This document shows positions 1 through 9,251 of a DNA stretch of 64,000 nt, piece by piece (position 1 is the first letter of the stretch; the number at the start of each line of letters is the position of its first letter). Origin of the DNA: Ampullaceana balthica (taxonomy: Eukaryota; Mollusca; Gastropoda; Lymnaeidae). The notes beneath the pieces are model-generated. The model searched no databases. It worked only from the letters and a program-made list of their open reading frames with translations, and had not been told where the DNA came from. Where the stretch lies: NCBI GenBank assembly GCA_944989445.1, contig CALYLW010000130.1, forward strand, positions 854,501 to 918,500, in the 5' to 3' direction. A program made the position numbers and the translations under genes.

Positions 1-592
1 CCAACCTACAGCAGTGTCAGATCATTGTCATCTTTAATATACAACCGTTCTGTGTCATTGCCAGCCACCTAATAACCATGTCATTACTGCATCTTCAATG
101 TCATTATTATCTACATTCGCATTCATTGTATTTCCATTCAATTTTCATCATTCATTCATTTGACTGTTGTTCATTCTTGACCACGCCCATCTTGTGTGAT
201 GCCATTATGTCGATTTAAAGAAGAAAACAAAAGATAAACATCCAAAGTTTTGACCTCTTCCATTAAATCATGTTTTTCATATTCCTCTCTTTAACATAAA
301 AAAATTCTTGTTCCCGTCGATTTTTTAAAAGATATTTTTCACAAACTCAATTGTTTTGACGTAATGCAAATATTAAAGGGAAAATGTGCGCAGGCTTAAT
401 ATATTCCGGAAACACGTGTTATGGTGACCACTCCAACTTGACGCCATCTTTCTCTGAGAACATTATGAGATCTGTCCTCTGAATGACTGTTTTGATGTGG
501 ACAGTACTGGAGGCGGGTTCATCTGGCAAAAGTGACACGTATTTATCACATTTAATGTTCATCCAATTTCAGTTTCAGCATTGCCAAAAGAT
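1..592. other. No gene seen
   Basis: AT-rich unique-looking sequence with short CATT-rich stretches near the start. No exon, RNA gene or element end was recognised. Confidence 0.4.
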
Positions 593-884
593 TTCTCCCA
601 AAGCTACACACCAGTCATCACTGTAAATAGGGGCCGTCCATAATTCTCCCAAAGCTACACACCAGTCATCACTGTAAATAGGGGCCGTCCATAATTCTCC
701 CAAAGCTACACACCAGTCATCACTGTAAATAGGGGCCGTCCATAATTCTCCCAAAGCTACACACCAGTCATCAATGTAAAAAGGGGCCGTCCATAATTCT
801 CCCAAAGCTACACACCAGTCATCACTGTAAATAGGGGTCGTCCATAATTCTCCCAAAGCTACACACCAGTCATCACTGTAAATA
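593..884. repeat. 51-bp minisatellite, six copies, carrying a MITE end
   Basis: Six tandem copies with a 51-bp period (the GCTACAC word recurs at 603, 654, 705, 756, 807 and 858). Each unit contains TAGGGGCCGTCCATAA, which is the TA target plus the first bases of the adjoining MITE at 885. The array therefore formed by tandem duplication across the left boundary of the MITE. Minus-strand reading through it is a repetitive artefact, not a gene. Confidence 0.9.
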
Positions 885-1306
885 GGGGCCGTCCATAAAT
901 GACGTCATGCGATTTTGACCGATTTTCATCCCCCTTCCTCGACACACGTCGTCCCAAAAAGATAGACCCCTCGCCCCTCTCCAATATGACGTCATATGAC
1001 GTATATTTGCGCCCCCCCCCCATATAAAGCTATTTTTTCTATTTGAAAATGAGCATGTTTCAAATCATTTTTTCGTCATTTAAGTATTTATTTAGTGGAA
1101 GTCTGCATTCTAATATCGTAACACGCGTGAAGCCATGTAAAACGTCATTAAATAAATTGTAAGCAATAAAATATTTAAGTGGAACTTTTATTTAAAGTTG
1201 CATGTTTTGACAAATTTGTCACATTTCTTAAACACCCCCCCCCCTCGTCACAAATGCGTTACCCCCTCTCCCCTCTAAGCGCGTGACGTCATTTATGGAC
1301 GGCCCC
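885..1306. mobile_element. MITE with GGGGCCGTCCATAAATGACG termini
   Basis: A 422-bp non-coding element with inverted termini: GGGGCCGTCCATAAATGACG at the left, its complement at the right, with TA on both sides. The interior has C-runs and GTCAC words. Related copies lie at 12138-12433, 32993-33027 (one end) and 51685-53571 (split by an insertion), so this is a local family. The TA flanks suggest a Tc1/mariner-like mobiliser; the superfamily is inference. Confidence 0.8.
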
Positions 1307-1308
1307 TA

Positions 1309-1915
1309 TGTTCGAAGGTCTGCTTTCTCCATATTTCACAGATAATCGTAGGTACTACTAAAAGGTCTCACAGTACATTGGCTTCAAAAACAAATATAAT
1401 TTCCCACCCAAGATCGTCTTTAAATTAGACATTGAATTAATCTCTCTCCCCCATCCAAGTTCACGCGTACTATAACAATAGCAGTAGAGAAAGTGCATGA
1501 TGTCATCAAGTTTGACACTTGGCAGGTTAGGTCAGGTCAGGTGCCGTCCCAAACATCAATTTTGACAGTAGGAAACATTGTTACGTCTTGCCGACCAACT
1601 TTTACAGTCTGCATTACTTCCCTTCAGATCTCGATGACAGCCAAAAAATGTTCAGATCGGCTCAGAAGTTTAAATAACGTATGCCTTGTATTTGAACCAT
1701 TCATCCGATGGTCTCTATTGAACCATGGTCCTTGACCTTCCCCATTTCATGGTCATCCAGATTCGAGGCGCCTTGCAGCGTACCGTAAACCCTCTGGAAA
1801 AAGGTCCTTGGATGTGACTTTGTCCCTGTTAAAACAAACATTTGACATAGGTTTGATGGATGGGGATGCTACGTGTTATAAATATTTTATCAATGTCGAG
1901 TTAAGCTTTTTATAG
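1309..1915. other. No gene seen
   Basis: Unique-looking sequence. An open frame of 80 codons at 1493-1735 has no splice context or domain and is treated as chance. Confidence 0.4.
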
Positions 1916-2250
1916 ACACCACCAGCCACACCAAACACCATCAGCCACACCAAACACCATCAGCCACACCAAACACCATCAGCCACACCAAACACCATCA
2001 GCCACACCAAACACCATCAGCCACACCAAACACCATCAGCCACACCAAACACCACCAGCCACACCAAACACCATCAGCCACACCAAACACCATCAGTCAC
2101 ACCAAACACCATCAGCCACACCAAACACCATCAGCCACACCAAACACCATCAGCCACACCAAACACCATCAGCCACACCAAACACCATCAGCCACACCAA
2201 ACACCATCAGCCACACCAAACACCATCAGCCACACCAAACACCATCAGCT
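1916..2250. repeat. 19-bp minisatellite
   Basis: About 17 copies of CATCAGCCACACCAAACAC, nearly identical. The array ends in CATCAGCTGATGG, a short palindrome formed where the last unit meets unique sequence. Confidence 0.95.
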
Positions 2251-2659
2251 GATGGTTTATTCAAAAGGTCCTAGTGGCTGCAGCGATACACAGAGCAAAA
2301 CTTTCAATCTTGTTTCTGCACAATAGAATATGTGGACAAAGTGACACTTATTACACATTTTTCTAACTTACCGCCATATCGAATATGCTATTTTTAGAAT
2401 GTCCCAGCGCCCAATCAATGCTTCGTGTCGAATTTCTAGTCACTAAAGTGGGACATAAAGGGAGGGCACTAGAGAAGAAATGTTATCAAGTAATAGTAAT
2501 AGTCAATCAATTTGGGGTTAATAAGGGTTTATGTAAATAGAACAATGGTAAGAGATTTTTAGTTATCATGTCCTATTTCAATTCTAATCAAAATATTTCA
2601 GAAAATTTGATATATGAATACAAATTTTGGGTTTGTAGGATCTTCTAATGACATGTGTA

Positions 2660-3240
2660 GTTAAGAGCAGTTCAACCAAGAGTAATTTAGTCTAGAGTTG
2701 TTTAGTTTAGAGTTGTTTAGACCAGAGTATTGTAGTCTAGAGTTGTTAAGCCTAGAGGTGTTTAGTATAGAGCAGTGATGGCGAACATATGACATAGTCG
2801 GCACTTAGACCCTCATCAGCCGTCATGCGACTAACATATTACTTCCTTAATTAAACCAGCCAAGCCAAACCCCCACATTCTGGTTTCATTGTAGTGTTGG
2901 CACTTTGCAATAAATAAGTGGGTTTTGGTTGAATTTTGGGCACGAGGCTCCAAAAAGAATCGCCACCACCGGTATAGAGTTTAGGTCTTGGATGTATATT
3001 TTCTAGAGTTATCTATACAGTCTAAAGTCGTTTATAATAGATGTTTTGCTAGAGTTGCTTGCTCCTGGGTGGTTTATACCAGAGTGATTTAGTCTAGAGT
3101 CTAGAACTATTTCACTTGAGTTGTTTTGAGCAGAGTTTTTTCTAGAGGCTTTTTAGACCTGAGCTGTTTAGACTGGAGTCTAGAGTTATTTAGACCAGAG
3201 TTATTTAGACTAGAGTTGTTAAGACCAGAGTTGTTTTTTT
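2660..3240. repeat. Degenerate TAGAGTTGTTTAGACC array
   Basis: Diverged tandem words of the type AGAGTTGTTTAGACC fill 2660-2772 and 2980-3240. The array is interrupted by a hAT-type MITE at 2773-2971, which inserted into a pre-existing repeat. Confidence 0.75.
2773..2971. mobile_element. hAT-type MITE with 8-bp target duplication
   Basis: 199 bp bounded by CAGTGATGGCGA and TCGCCACCACCG, imperfect inverted termini starting with the hAT signature CAG. An 8-bp direct repeat GTATAGAG flanks it exactly (2765-2772 and 2972-2979). There is no coding capacity. Confidence 0.8.
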
Positions 3241-3505
3241 TTAGTCTATAGCTTATCCAGACACAAAATGTATCGCTCAGAAAATGTTAAGATTGAATTA
3301 TATAAAATTAGTAATAGAATCATACAGTTTTGAGTAAAGCGAATTTGGTCACTTCACACATGTTATTGAACTATATTTGAGAATTAATAATTTATGTTTT
3401 GCCCTCTTAGAATTTCAACGTTGTCAGTAACGGTCATCAAACAAATTGAAAAGTTGAATTAGAAAAATGCACGTGACAATGAACGCAAGATTGGCCAATC
3501 GTAAA

Positions 3506-3737
3506 TCAAAATACAACGTACGTTCGAGAACTACCGACGTCACTTCCGTCTTGCTCGTCAAGACGGCTTAAGTCCTCGTTGATTCCAACGTTGATGGAAG
3601 GCGTGTGTCGTCTGTTCGATGCTGCAATACCCTCCTCCCTGTACCGCGGTAGTAGTGCCACCTGGCGGTGCCTCTGGGACAGCAGTCGTTGGGGGGAGAT
3701 AAACTCGCCAGGAGACAATGGCAGGACTTCCGGGAGC
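3506..3737 (-). CDS. Last coding exon of an unrecognised gene
   Basis: The minus-strand reading runs from a CTCTAAG acceptor to TGA at 3506-3508 and gives a 76-residue C-terminus ending in SSRTYVVF. It is charged and of high complexity, with segments such as SPQRLLSQRHRQVALLPRYR and DLSRLDEQDGSDVG, unlike the surrounding repeats. The acceptor phase (one base completing a codon) matches the donor of the exon at 5161-5358, so the two join in frame. I do not recognise the protein. It looks like a cytoplasmic, disordered tail. Confidence rests on splice-phase agreement and composition, not homology. Confidence 0.5.
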
Positions 3738-3834
3738 CTTAGAGTTTCAACGAGATAAAAAAAATTAGAATACAAAGAAATAACTAACGTCAAATGTTTT
3801 AATGACCAAAGGTGACAGAGCCACTAGCGGAGTC

Positions 3835-4627
3835 CATACGATAGGTGAGTTCATACGATAGGTGAGTTCATACGATAGGTGAGTTCATACGATAGGTGAG
3901 TTCATACGATAGGTGAGTCCATACGATAGGTGAGTTCATACGATAGGTGAGTCCATACGATAGGTAAGTCCATACAATAGGTAAGTCCATACGAATGGTG
4001 AGTCCATACGATAGGTGAGTTCATACGATAGGTGAGTTCATACGATAGGTAAGTCCATACGATAGGTGAGTCCATACGATAGGTGAGTTCATATGATAGG
4101 TGAGTTCATACGATAGGTAAGTCCATACGATAGGTGAGTCCATACGATAGGTGAGTTCATACGATAGGTGAGTTCATACGATAGGTTAGTCCATACGATA
4201 GGTAAGTCCATACGAATGGTGAGTCCATACGATAGGTGAGTTCATACGATAGGTGAGTTCATACGATAGGTGAGTTCATACGATAGGTGAGTCCATACGA
4301 TAGGTGAGTTCATACGATAGGTGAGTTCATACGATAGGTGAGTTCATACGATAGGTGAGTCCATACGATAGGTTAGTCCATACGATAGGTGAGTTCATAC
4401 GATAGGTGAGTCCATACGATAGGTGAGTCCATACGATAGGTGAGTTCATACGATAGGTGAGTTCATACGATAGGTGAGTCCATACGATAGGTAAGTCCAT
4501 ACGAATGGTGAGTCCATACGATAGGTGAGTTCATACGATAGGTGAGTTCATACGATAGGTGAGTTCATACGATAGGTAAGTCCATACGATAGGTGAGTCC
4601 ATACGATAGGTAAGTCCATACGATAGG
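3835..4627. repeat. 17-bp minisatellite made of splice-donor-like units
   Basis: About 46 copies of a 17-bp unit ATAGGTGAGTTCATACG with variants in two or three positions (GTGAGT/GTAAGT, TTC/TCC). Nearly every unit carries AGGTGAGT or AGGTAAGT, a consensus 5' splice site on the plus strand. On the minus strand, where the flanking gene lies, it sits in the intron between exons 5161-5358 and 3506-3737. Confidence 0.95.
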
Positions 4628-4924
4628 GGAGTGCCAGAACCCCTGCTGCTGCAGGGAGGCCCTCTGATATTAACAAAGTGTTCAAAGTTGTGATCTCAGA
4701 GCTATGGACTCTCGAGGTTATCGGAAACAAAACAGACAAGTTGCAGAGCCTCCAAAAGTCACGATCAGCACCAATCAAAATTATTTTTATCATTGTCAGA
4801 AAGAACCGTTAAGAAAAGGAGGATTAGGCGAATTTTTAAAATTTATTATTTTATTTTAAAATTTAAAGTCAATATATCTTTAAAAGGTGAAATAAAAGAA
4901 TAGGCCATTTTAAAGTGAGATCCT

Positions 4925-5150
4925 TAACTGGTAATAATACAATACACACAGCAAGAGAGGAAAGAACAAGGAGGTGACAGAACAAGGACCACATAGGACA
5001 AGGACATACCAGGAAAGGCCATAACAGGACAAGGACATACCAGGACAATGCCATTAAAATATAAGAACATACCAGGATAAGGATATACCAGAACAAGGAC
5101 ATAACAGGACATAGACATAACAGGATATAGACATAACATGATACATTTAT
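4925..5150. repeat. Degenerate GGACATAACAGGACATACCA array
   Basis: Imperfect tandem words around ACAAGGACATACCAG / ATAACAGGACAT, in the same minus-strand intron as the 17-bp array. Open frames across it are repeat artefacts. Confidence 0.75.
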
Positions 5151-5160
5151 TCCGACTTAC

Positions 5161-5358
5161 CTCATTACCAACTCATACCCATGACGTCCATAAACCTTCT
5201 CTACATGTCTGTCTATGGACTCCACTTCTCTTCCCTCCTCATTCTCTAAATGGATTCTGGGTAATCGATACGGTGTTGAACATTCTCCGGAACTGGCGTC
5301 TTCTATGGATGGGCTCCCCGGGGAACTCTCGAGAATTGTCTTCCACCGTTTCAAGTTT
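5161..5358 (-). CDS. Internal coding exon of an unrecognised gene
   Basis: A 198-nt minus-strand exon bounded by CGTTACAG (acceptor, 5360-5359) and ATGAG|GTAAGT (donor, 5160). The frame starts and ends in phase 2 and encodes about 66 residues, including RWKTILESSPGSPSIEDASS and ESIDRHVEKVYGRHGYELVM. It is polar, with no transmembrane segment. It joins the exon at 3506-3737 in phase. The intron upstream of its acceptor is a 22-bp minisatellite that runs right up to, and includes, the acceptor bases. I do not recognise the family. Upstream exons were not found, because the arrays and the Penelope-like element occupy the next 5 kb. Confidence 0.55.
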
Positions 5359-6212
5359 CTGTAACGAGTGTTTAGATGTCATGTAACGAGTGTTTAGATG
5401 TCATGTAACGAGTGTTTAGATGTCCTGTAACGAGTGTTCAGATGTCATGTAACGAGTGTTTAGATGTCCTGTAACGAGTGTTTAGATGTCATGTAACGAG
5501 TGTTTAGATGTCATGTAACGAGTGTTTAGATGTCATGTAACGAGTGTTTAGATGTCATGTAACGAGTGTTTAGATGTCATGTAACGAGTGTTTAGATGTC
5601 ATGTAACGAGTGTTTAGATGTCATGTAACGAGTGTTTAGATGTCCTGTAACGAGTGTTTAGATGTCATGTAACGAGTGTTTAGATGTCATGTAACGAGTG
5701 TTTAGATGTCATGTAACGAGTGTTCAGATGTCATGTAACGAGTGTTTAGATGTCCTGTAACGAGTGTTTAGATGTCATGTAACGAGTGTTTAGATGTCAT
5801 GTAACGAGTGTTTAGATGTCATGTAACGAGTGTTTAGATGTCATGTAACGAGTGTTTAGATGTCCTGTAACGAGTGTTTAGATGTCATGTAACGAGTATT
5901 TAGATGTAATGTAACGAGTGTTTAGATGTCATGTAACGAGTGTTTAGATGTCCTGTAACGAGTGTTTAGATGTCATGTAACGAGTGTTTAGATTTCATGT
6001 AACGAGTGTTTAGATGTCATGTAACGAGTGTTTAGATGTCATGTAACGAGTGTTTAGATGTCATGTAACGAGTGTTTAGATGTCCTGTAACGAGTGTTTA
6101 GATGTCATGTAACGAGTGTTTAGATGTCATGTAACGAGTGTTTAGATGTCCTGTAACGAGTGTTTAGATGTCATGTAACGAGTGTTTAGATGTCATGTAA
6201 CGAGTGTTTAGA
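5359..6212. repeat. 22-bp minisatellite abutting a 3' splice site
   Basis: About 39 copies of GTAACGAGTGTTTAGATGTC plus AT or CT. On the minus strand each unit reads CACTCGTTAC followed by AT or AG, so the variant units reproduce the acceptor TCGTTACAG of the exon starting at 5358. The array therefore begins exactly at a splice acceptor. Confidence 0.95.
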
Positions 6213-6303
6213 TGATATCGTGTAAGGAGACAGTTCGTATGTGATGCAATTTAAATGGTGATAGGAACTTTTATTATTATTTGAGAAAGTTTTTGAACAT
6301 CAG

Positions 6304-7107
6304 AGCACAACGAGTATGCTGGTCTAGTTGGTCTAGGATGGATAGTGTTAGCACAACGAGTATGCTGGTCTAGTTGGTCTAGGATGGATAGTGTTAGCAC
6401 AACGAGTATGCTGGTCTAGTTGGTCTAGGATGGATAGTGTTAGCACAACGAGTATGCTGGTCTAGTTGGTCTAGGATGGATAGTGTTAGCACAACGAGTA
6501 TGCTGGTCTAGTTGGTCTAGGATGGATAGTGTTAGCACAACGAGTATGCTGGTCTAGTTGGTCTAGGATGGATAGTGTTAGCACAACGAGTATGCTGGTC
6601 TAGTTGGTCTAGGATGGATAGTGTTAGCACAACGAGTATGCTGGTCTAGTTGGTCTAGGATGGATAGTGTTAGCACAACGAGTATGCTGGTCTAGTTGGT
6701 CTAGGATGGATAGTGTTAGCACAACGAGTATGCTGGTCTAGTTGGTCTAGGATGGATAGTGTTAGCACAACGAGTATGCTGGTCTAGTTGGTCTAGGATG
6801 GATAGTGTTAGCACAACGAGTATGCTGGTCTAGTTGGTCTAGGATGGATAGTGTTAGCACAACGAGTATGCTGGTCTAGTTGGTCTAGGATGGATAGTGT
6901 TAGCACAACGAGTATGCTGGTCTAGTTGGTCTAGGATGGATAGTGTTAGCACAACGAGTATGCTGGTCTAGTTGGTCTAGGATGGATAGTGTTAGCACAA
7001 CGAGTATGCTGGTCTAGTTGGTCTAGGATGGATAGTGTTAGCACAACGAGTATGCTGGTCTAGTTGGTCTAGGATGGATAGTGTTAGCACAACGAGTATG
7101 CTGGTCT
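6304..7107. repeat. 46-bp minisatellite, left part
   Basis: About 17.5 near-identical copies of a 46-bp unit beginning GCACAACGAGTATGCTGGTC. The array stops abruptly at 7107, where a Penelope-like element begins, and resumes at 10625. Confidence 0.95.
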
Positions 7108-7425
7108 GGAGAATAGACTAATCCATGAATATGGGACTCTTACACCACATGGGATCAACGTTGTGTTCGCACTGACAAGCTGATTGATTGGCCACACCCA
7201 CCCTTTCCTTTCCTATTTAAGCTCTTACTTTTCTCTCCTTGCTTTATCTCTACTGGACTACTTGGATTTCACCGCAGCTAAGTGTTTTTTTCTATTATTT
7301 CGTTTTATTCGTTTCATTTGTGTACTATTTGTCCGTTGAAGAAGGCTCTTTGCCGAAACGTTCGCTGTTGTGTTACGTCCTGTCAGGTCTACTAATACCC
7401 TGTTTTTATTTTATGCATTTACCTT
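7108..7425 (+). repeat. 5' terminal direct repeat (pLTR) of the Penelope-like element
   Basis: Identical by eye to 10307-10624 at a constant offset of 3199. It starts inside what in the 3' copy is the end of the endonuclease frame (LENRLIHEYGTLTPHG) and ends at TTTATGCATTTACCTT. A head-to-tail partial copy of this kind is typical of Penelope-like elements. Confidence 0.9.
7335..7379 (+). ncRNA. Possible degenerate hammerhead-ribozyme-like fold
   Basis: The order TTGAAGA, then GGC-TCTTT-GCC hairpin, then GAAACG, then ACGTC resembles the hammerhead order CUGANGA, stem II, GAAA, stem III, UH, and hammerhead motifs are known in Penelope-like pLTRs. Against it: the first core base is T instead of C, an extra A precedes stem II, and I could not build a convincing stem I. 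The same sequence recurs at 10534-10578. Confidence 0.3.
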
Positions 7426-7579
7426 TTTAAAAGCCTGATTGCAGTCTCACCCCCATTACTTTATTTACTTTCACCTTTTGACTGCTACTTTGTGTTTGTG
7501 TTTTGTTTTATTTTCGTTTTGTTGTTCATTCCTATATTCCTCTCACTTCTCCTTTAGCCCTTCCTTTTACTTGACCACT

Positions 7580-8206
7580 ATGCCTTCTATCAAAAGTACT
7601 ATGAACCAACTGAGATCCTTTATTTTAACTGCGTTCAGTTTACTAACACCTGACTTAGGTAACGATTGCAAAGACCTGGCCTTTAACCTCTTTAAAAAAA
7701 CCAGATACACTGTTCATCTTAACTTTCTTAATAATTGCATTCGCCTCCAATTAATACCCAAAGGCTTTAACAGCAATTTTAACCCGGCATCTGCTTCATT
7801 TAATTCTAAGGATAAATCTCAACTTTTATCACTTGAGAGAAAAGTTGCTTTTCAACGCATGCGTCTTCTCGTACACTCTCACAAACGGTATATCGCTTAT
7901 CTCAGCACCCAGATATACAGACTTGAAGACCGTATGAGATCCAAGTTAAGTGATAACCACTTGGCACTTAACTTCATTAGAGTCATTATCCACCAACTCA
8001 ACCGGGATTTATATCTGTTTCTATCAACTAACAAAAAGAAGAAGCTTGGTAAACTTAAACCTCCTCAAGTTATACCTCAACAGGACCACCCCACCACTAC
8101 AAAACTACAAATCCACCCCCCCCTCAAACCCCACACATCTAAATACCAATCACCCAACACACACAGGTACATAACCAACCAACACACAACACCAACAATC
8201 TACTAA
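7580..8206 (+). CDS. Penelope-like element, N-terminal part of the polyprotein (broken)
   Basis: Open frame of 208 codons from the first ATG (the frame is open from 7439). Residues of the type NLFKKTRYTVHLNFLNNCIR followed by LQLIPKGF match the N-terminal helical domain that precedes the RT in Penelope-like proteins. The tail turns into a P/T/N/H/K-rich sequence as the DNA enters the G-depleted block and stops at TAA (8204-8206). In an intact element this would continue into RT motifs 1-4. As it stands the frame is separated from the downstream frame by about 1 kb. Confidence 0.7.
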   Translation: MPSIKSTMNQLRSFILTAFSLLTPDLGNDCKDLAFNLFKKTRYTVHLNFLNNCIRLQLIPKGFNSNFNPASASFNSKDKSQLLSLERKVAFQRMRLLVHSHKRYIAYLSTQIYRLEDRMRSKLSDNHLALNFIRVIIHQLNRDLYLFLSTNKKKKLGKLKPPQVIPQQDHPTTTKLQIHPPLKPHTSKYQSPNTHRYITNQHTTPTIY

Positions 8207-9020
8207 AACACCATATCTCAAACACCACTAAAAAAACCTCCCCTCACACCTCCAACCTAACCCAAAAATCCTTTCAAAAACCCCACTCAACCCTAAATAA
8301 TCTAAAACCCAATACACCCACCACCTTCACCCAAACAACAATTCACCACTCCTTTTCAACCATTTCACATTCCAAAAAAAACAAAATCACATATACAATC
8401 ACAAACCCCCCCATGAATAAACCACTACACCTTTACCAACCCAACCTATACTAAATTATATACTAAATCCAATAAAAAACCTCATCCTTAACACACTACA
8501 AATACCACCAAACCTTCTCACCCAATTCCTTTCCTCCTAATAATTTAAATTTCTACTTATAATACAAAAACTTAATCACCTATCCAACATTCTTTACCCC
8601 CATAACACCCCACCCATATCTCCACCCTCACCCAACAATACACCACCCCTTATTTAAAAACATACCAACTCATTATATTAAAACTAAATCTCACTACCAC
8701 ATACATCTACCTTCTCACAAAAATACATTTACCTTCCAATCCCACCTACTAACAACCATACCTAAAAAAAACCCCATTCATTTAACCCCATATACTACCT
8801 CAATACATAATTCAATATCATTACCAACATACCACAAATCATAAAACAATGTCAATATAAACCACACCTCAATATTCCACCCACCCACCTACCCACATTC
8901 CACCACCCATCCATCACTTACAAACTACACACCTTCTCAACCACCACCAAACTAAAATAACACATACACCATCTTCCCAAAATTACCCCCCTCCCCCCCC
9001 CACACCCCAACCCCCCTCTC
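8168..9020. other. 853-bp block almost devoid of G on the plus strand
   Basis: Only two G bases occur in 853 bp (8415 and 8851). C and T remain abundant and A is in excess. The block is not a tandem repeat and contains few long homopolymers apart from C and A runs. It occupies the place of the RT core of the Penelope-like element, between its N-terminal domain and the motif LFMGH...YIDD. Base composition is normal on either side. The pattern is that of near-complete G-to-A change on one strand. I could not recover RT motifs by allowing A to stand for G, so derivation from the element's own RT is inference. Confidence 0.85.
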
Positions 9021-9250
9021 GCTCATTAACCAATTTGATATACCCAAACCAAAATTCCCCCCTCCACTCACCCCCCCAACCTATACCACTATACCTAGGA
9101 GCGAGATAGAGAGAGAGAGAGATCCAATTTACATAACTCAACTCATATGAGTTCACTGCCCGCCACACTCCCGTCACGTTACCATCTCTCCTACCACCGC
9201 TCGGGCCGCCTCGCTCAGCCGTGACTACTCAATGGATATGCAATCTCATG
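9021..9250. other. Unassigned segment inside the Penelope-like element
   Basis: Contains C-runs, a short GAGAGA microsatellite (9104-9121) and a GC-rich stretch, then joins the RT frame just before LFMGH. No Penelope-type coding is visible. It may be inserted filler or damaged RT. Confidence 0.4.
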
Positions 9251-9251
9251 C

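Noticed and set aside
575..856. Repeat protein frame GELWTAPIYSDDWCVAL
   Set aside because: The 51-bp array read on the minus strand; it includes MITE terminus sequence and is non-coding.
593..884. CRISPR-like appearance of regularly spaced repeats (this and other arrays)
   Set aside because: Units are contiguous tandem copies without unique spacers, no cas genes, and the DNA is clearly eukaryotic.
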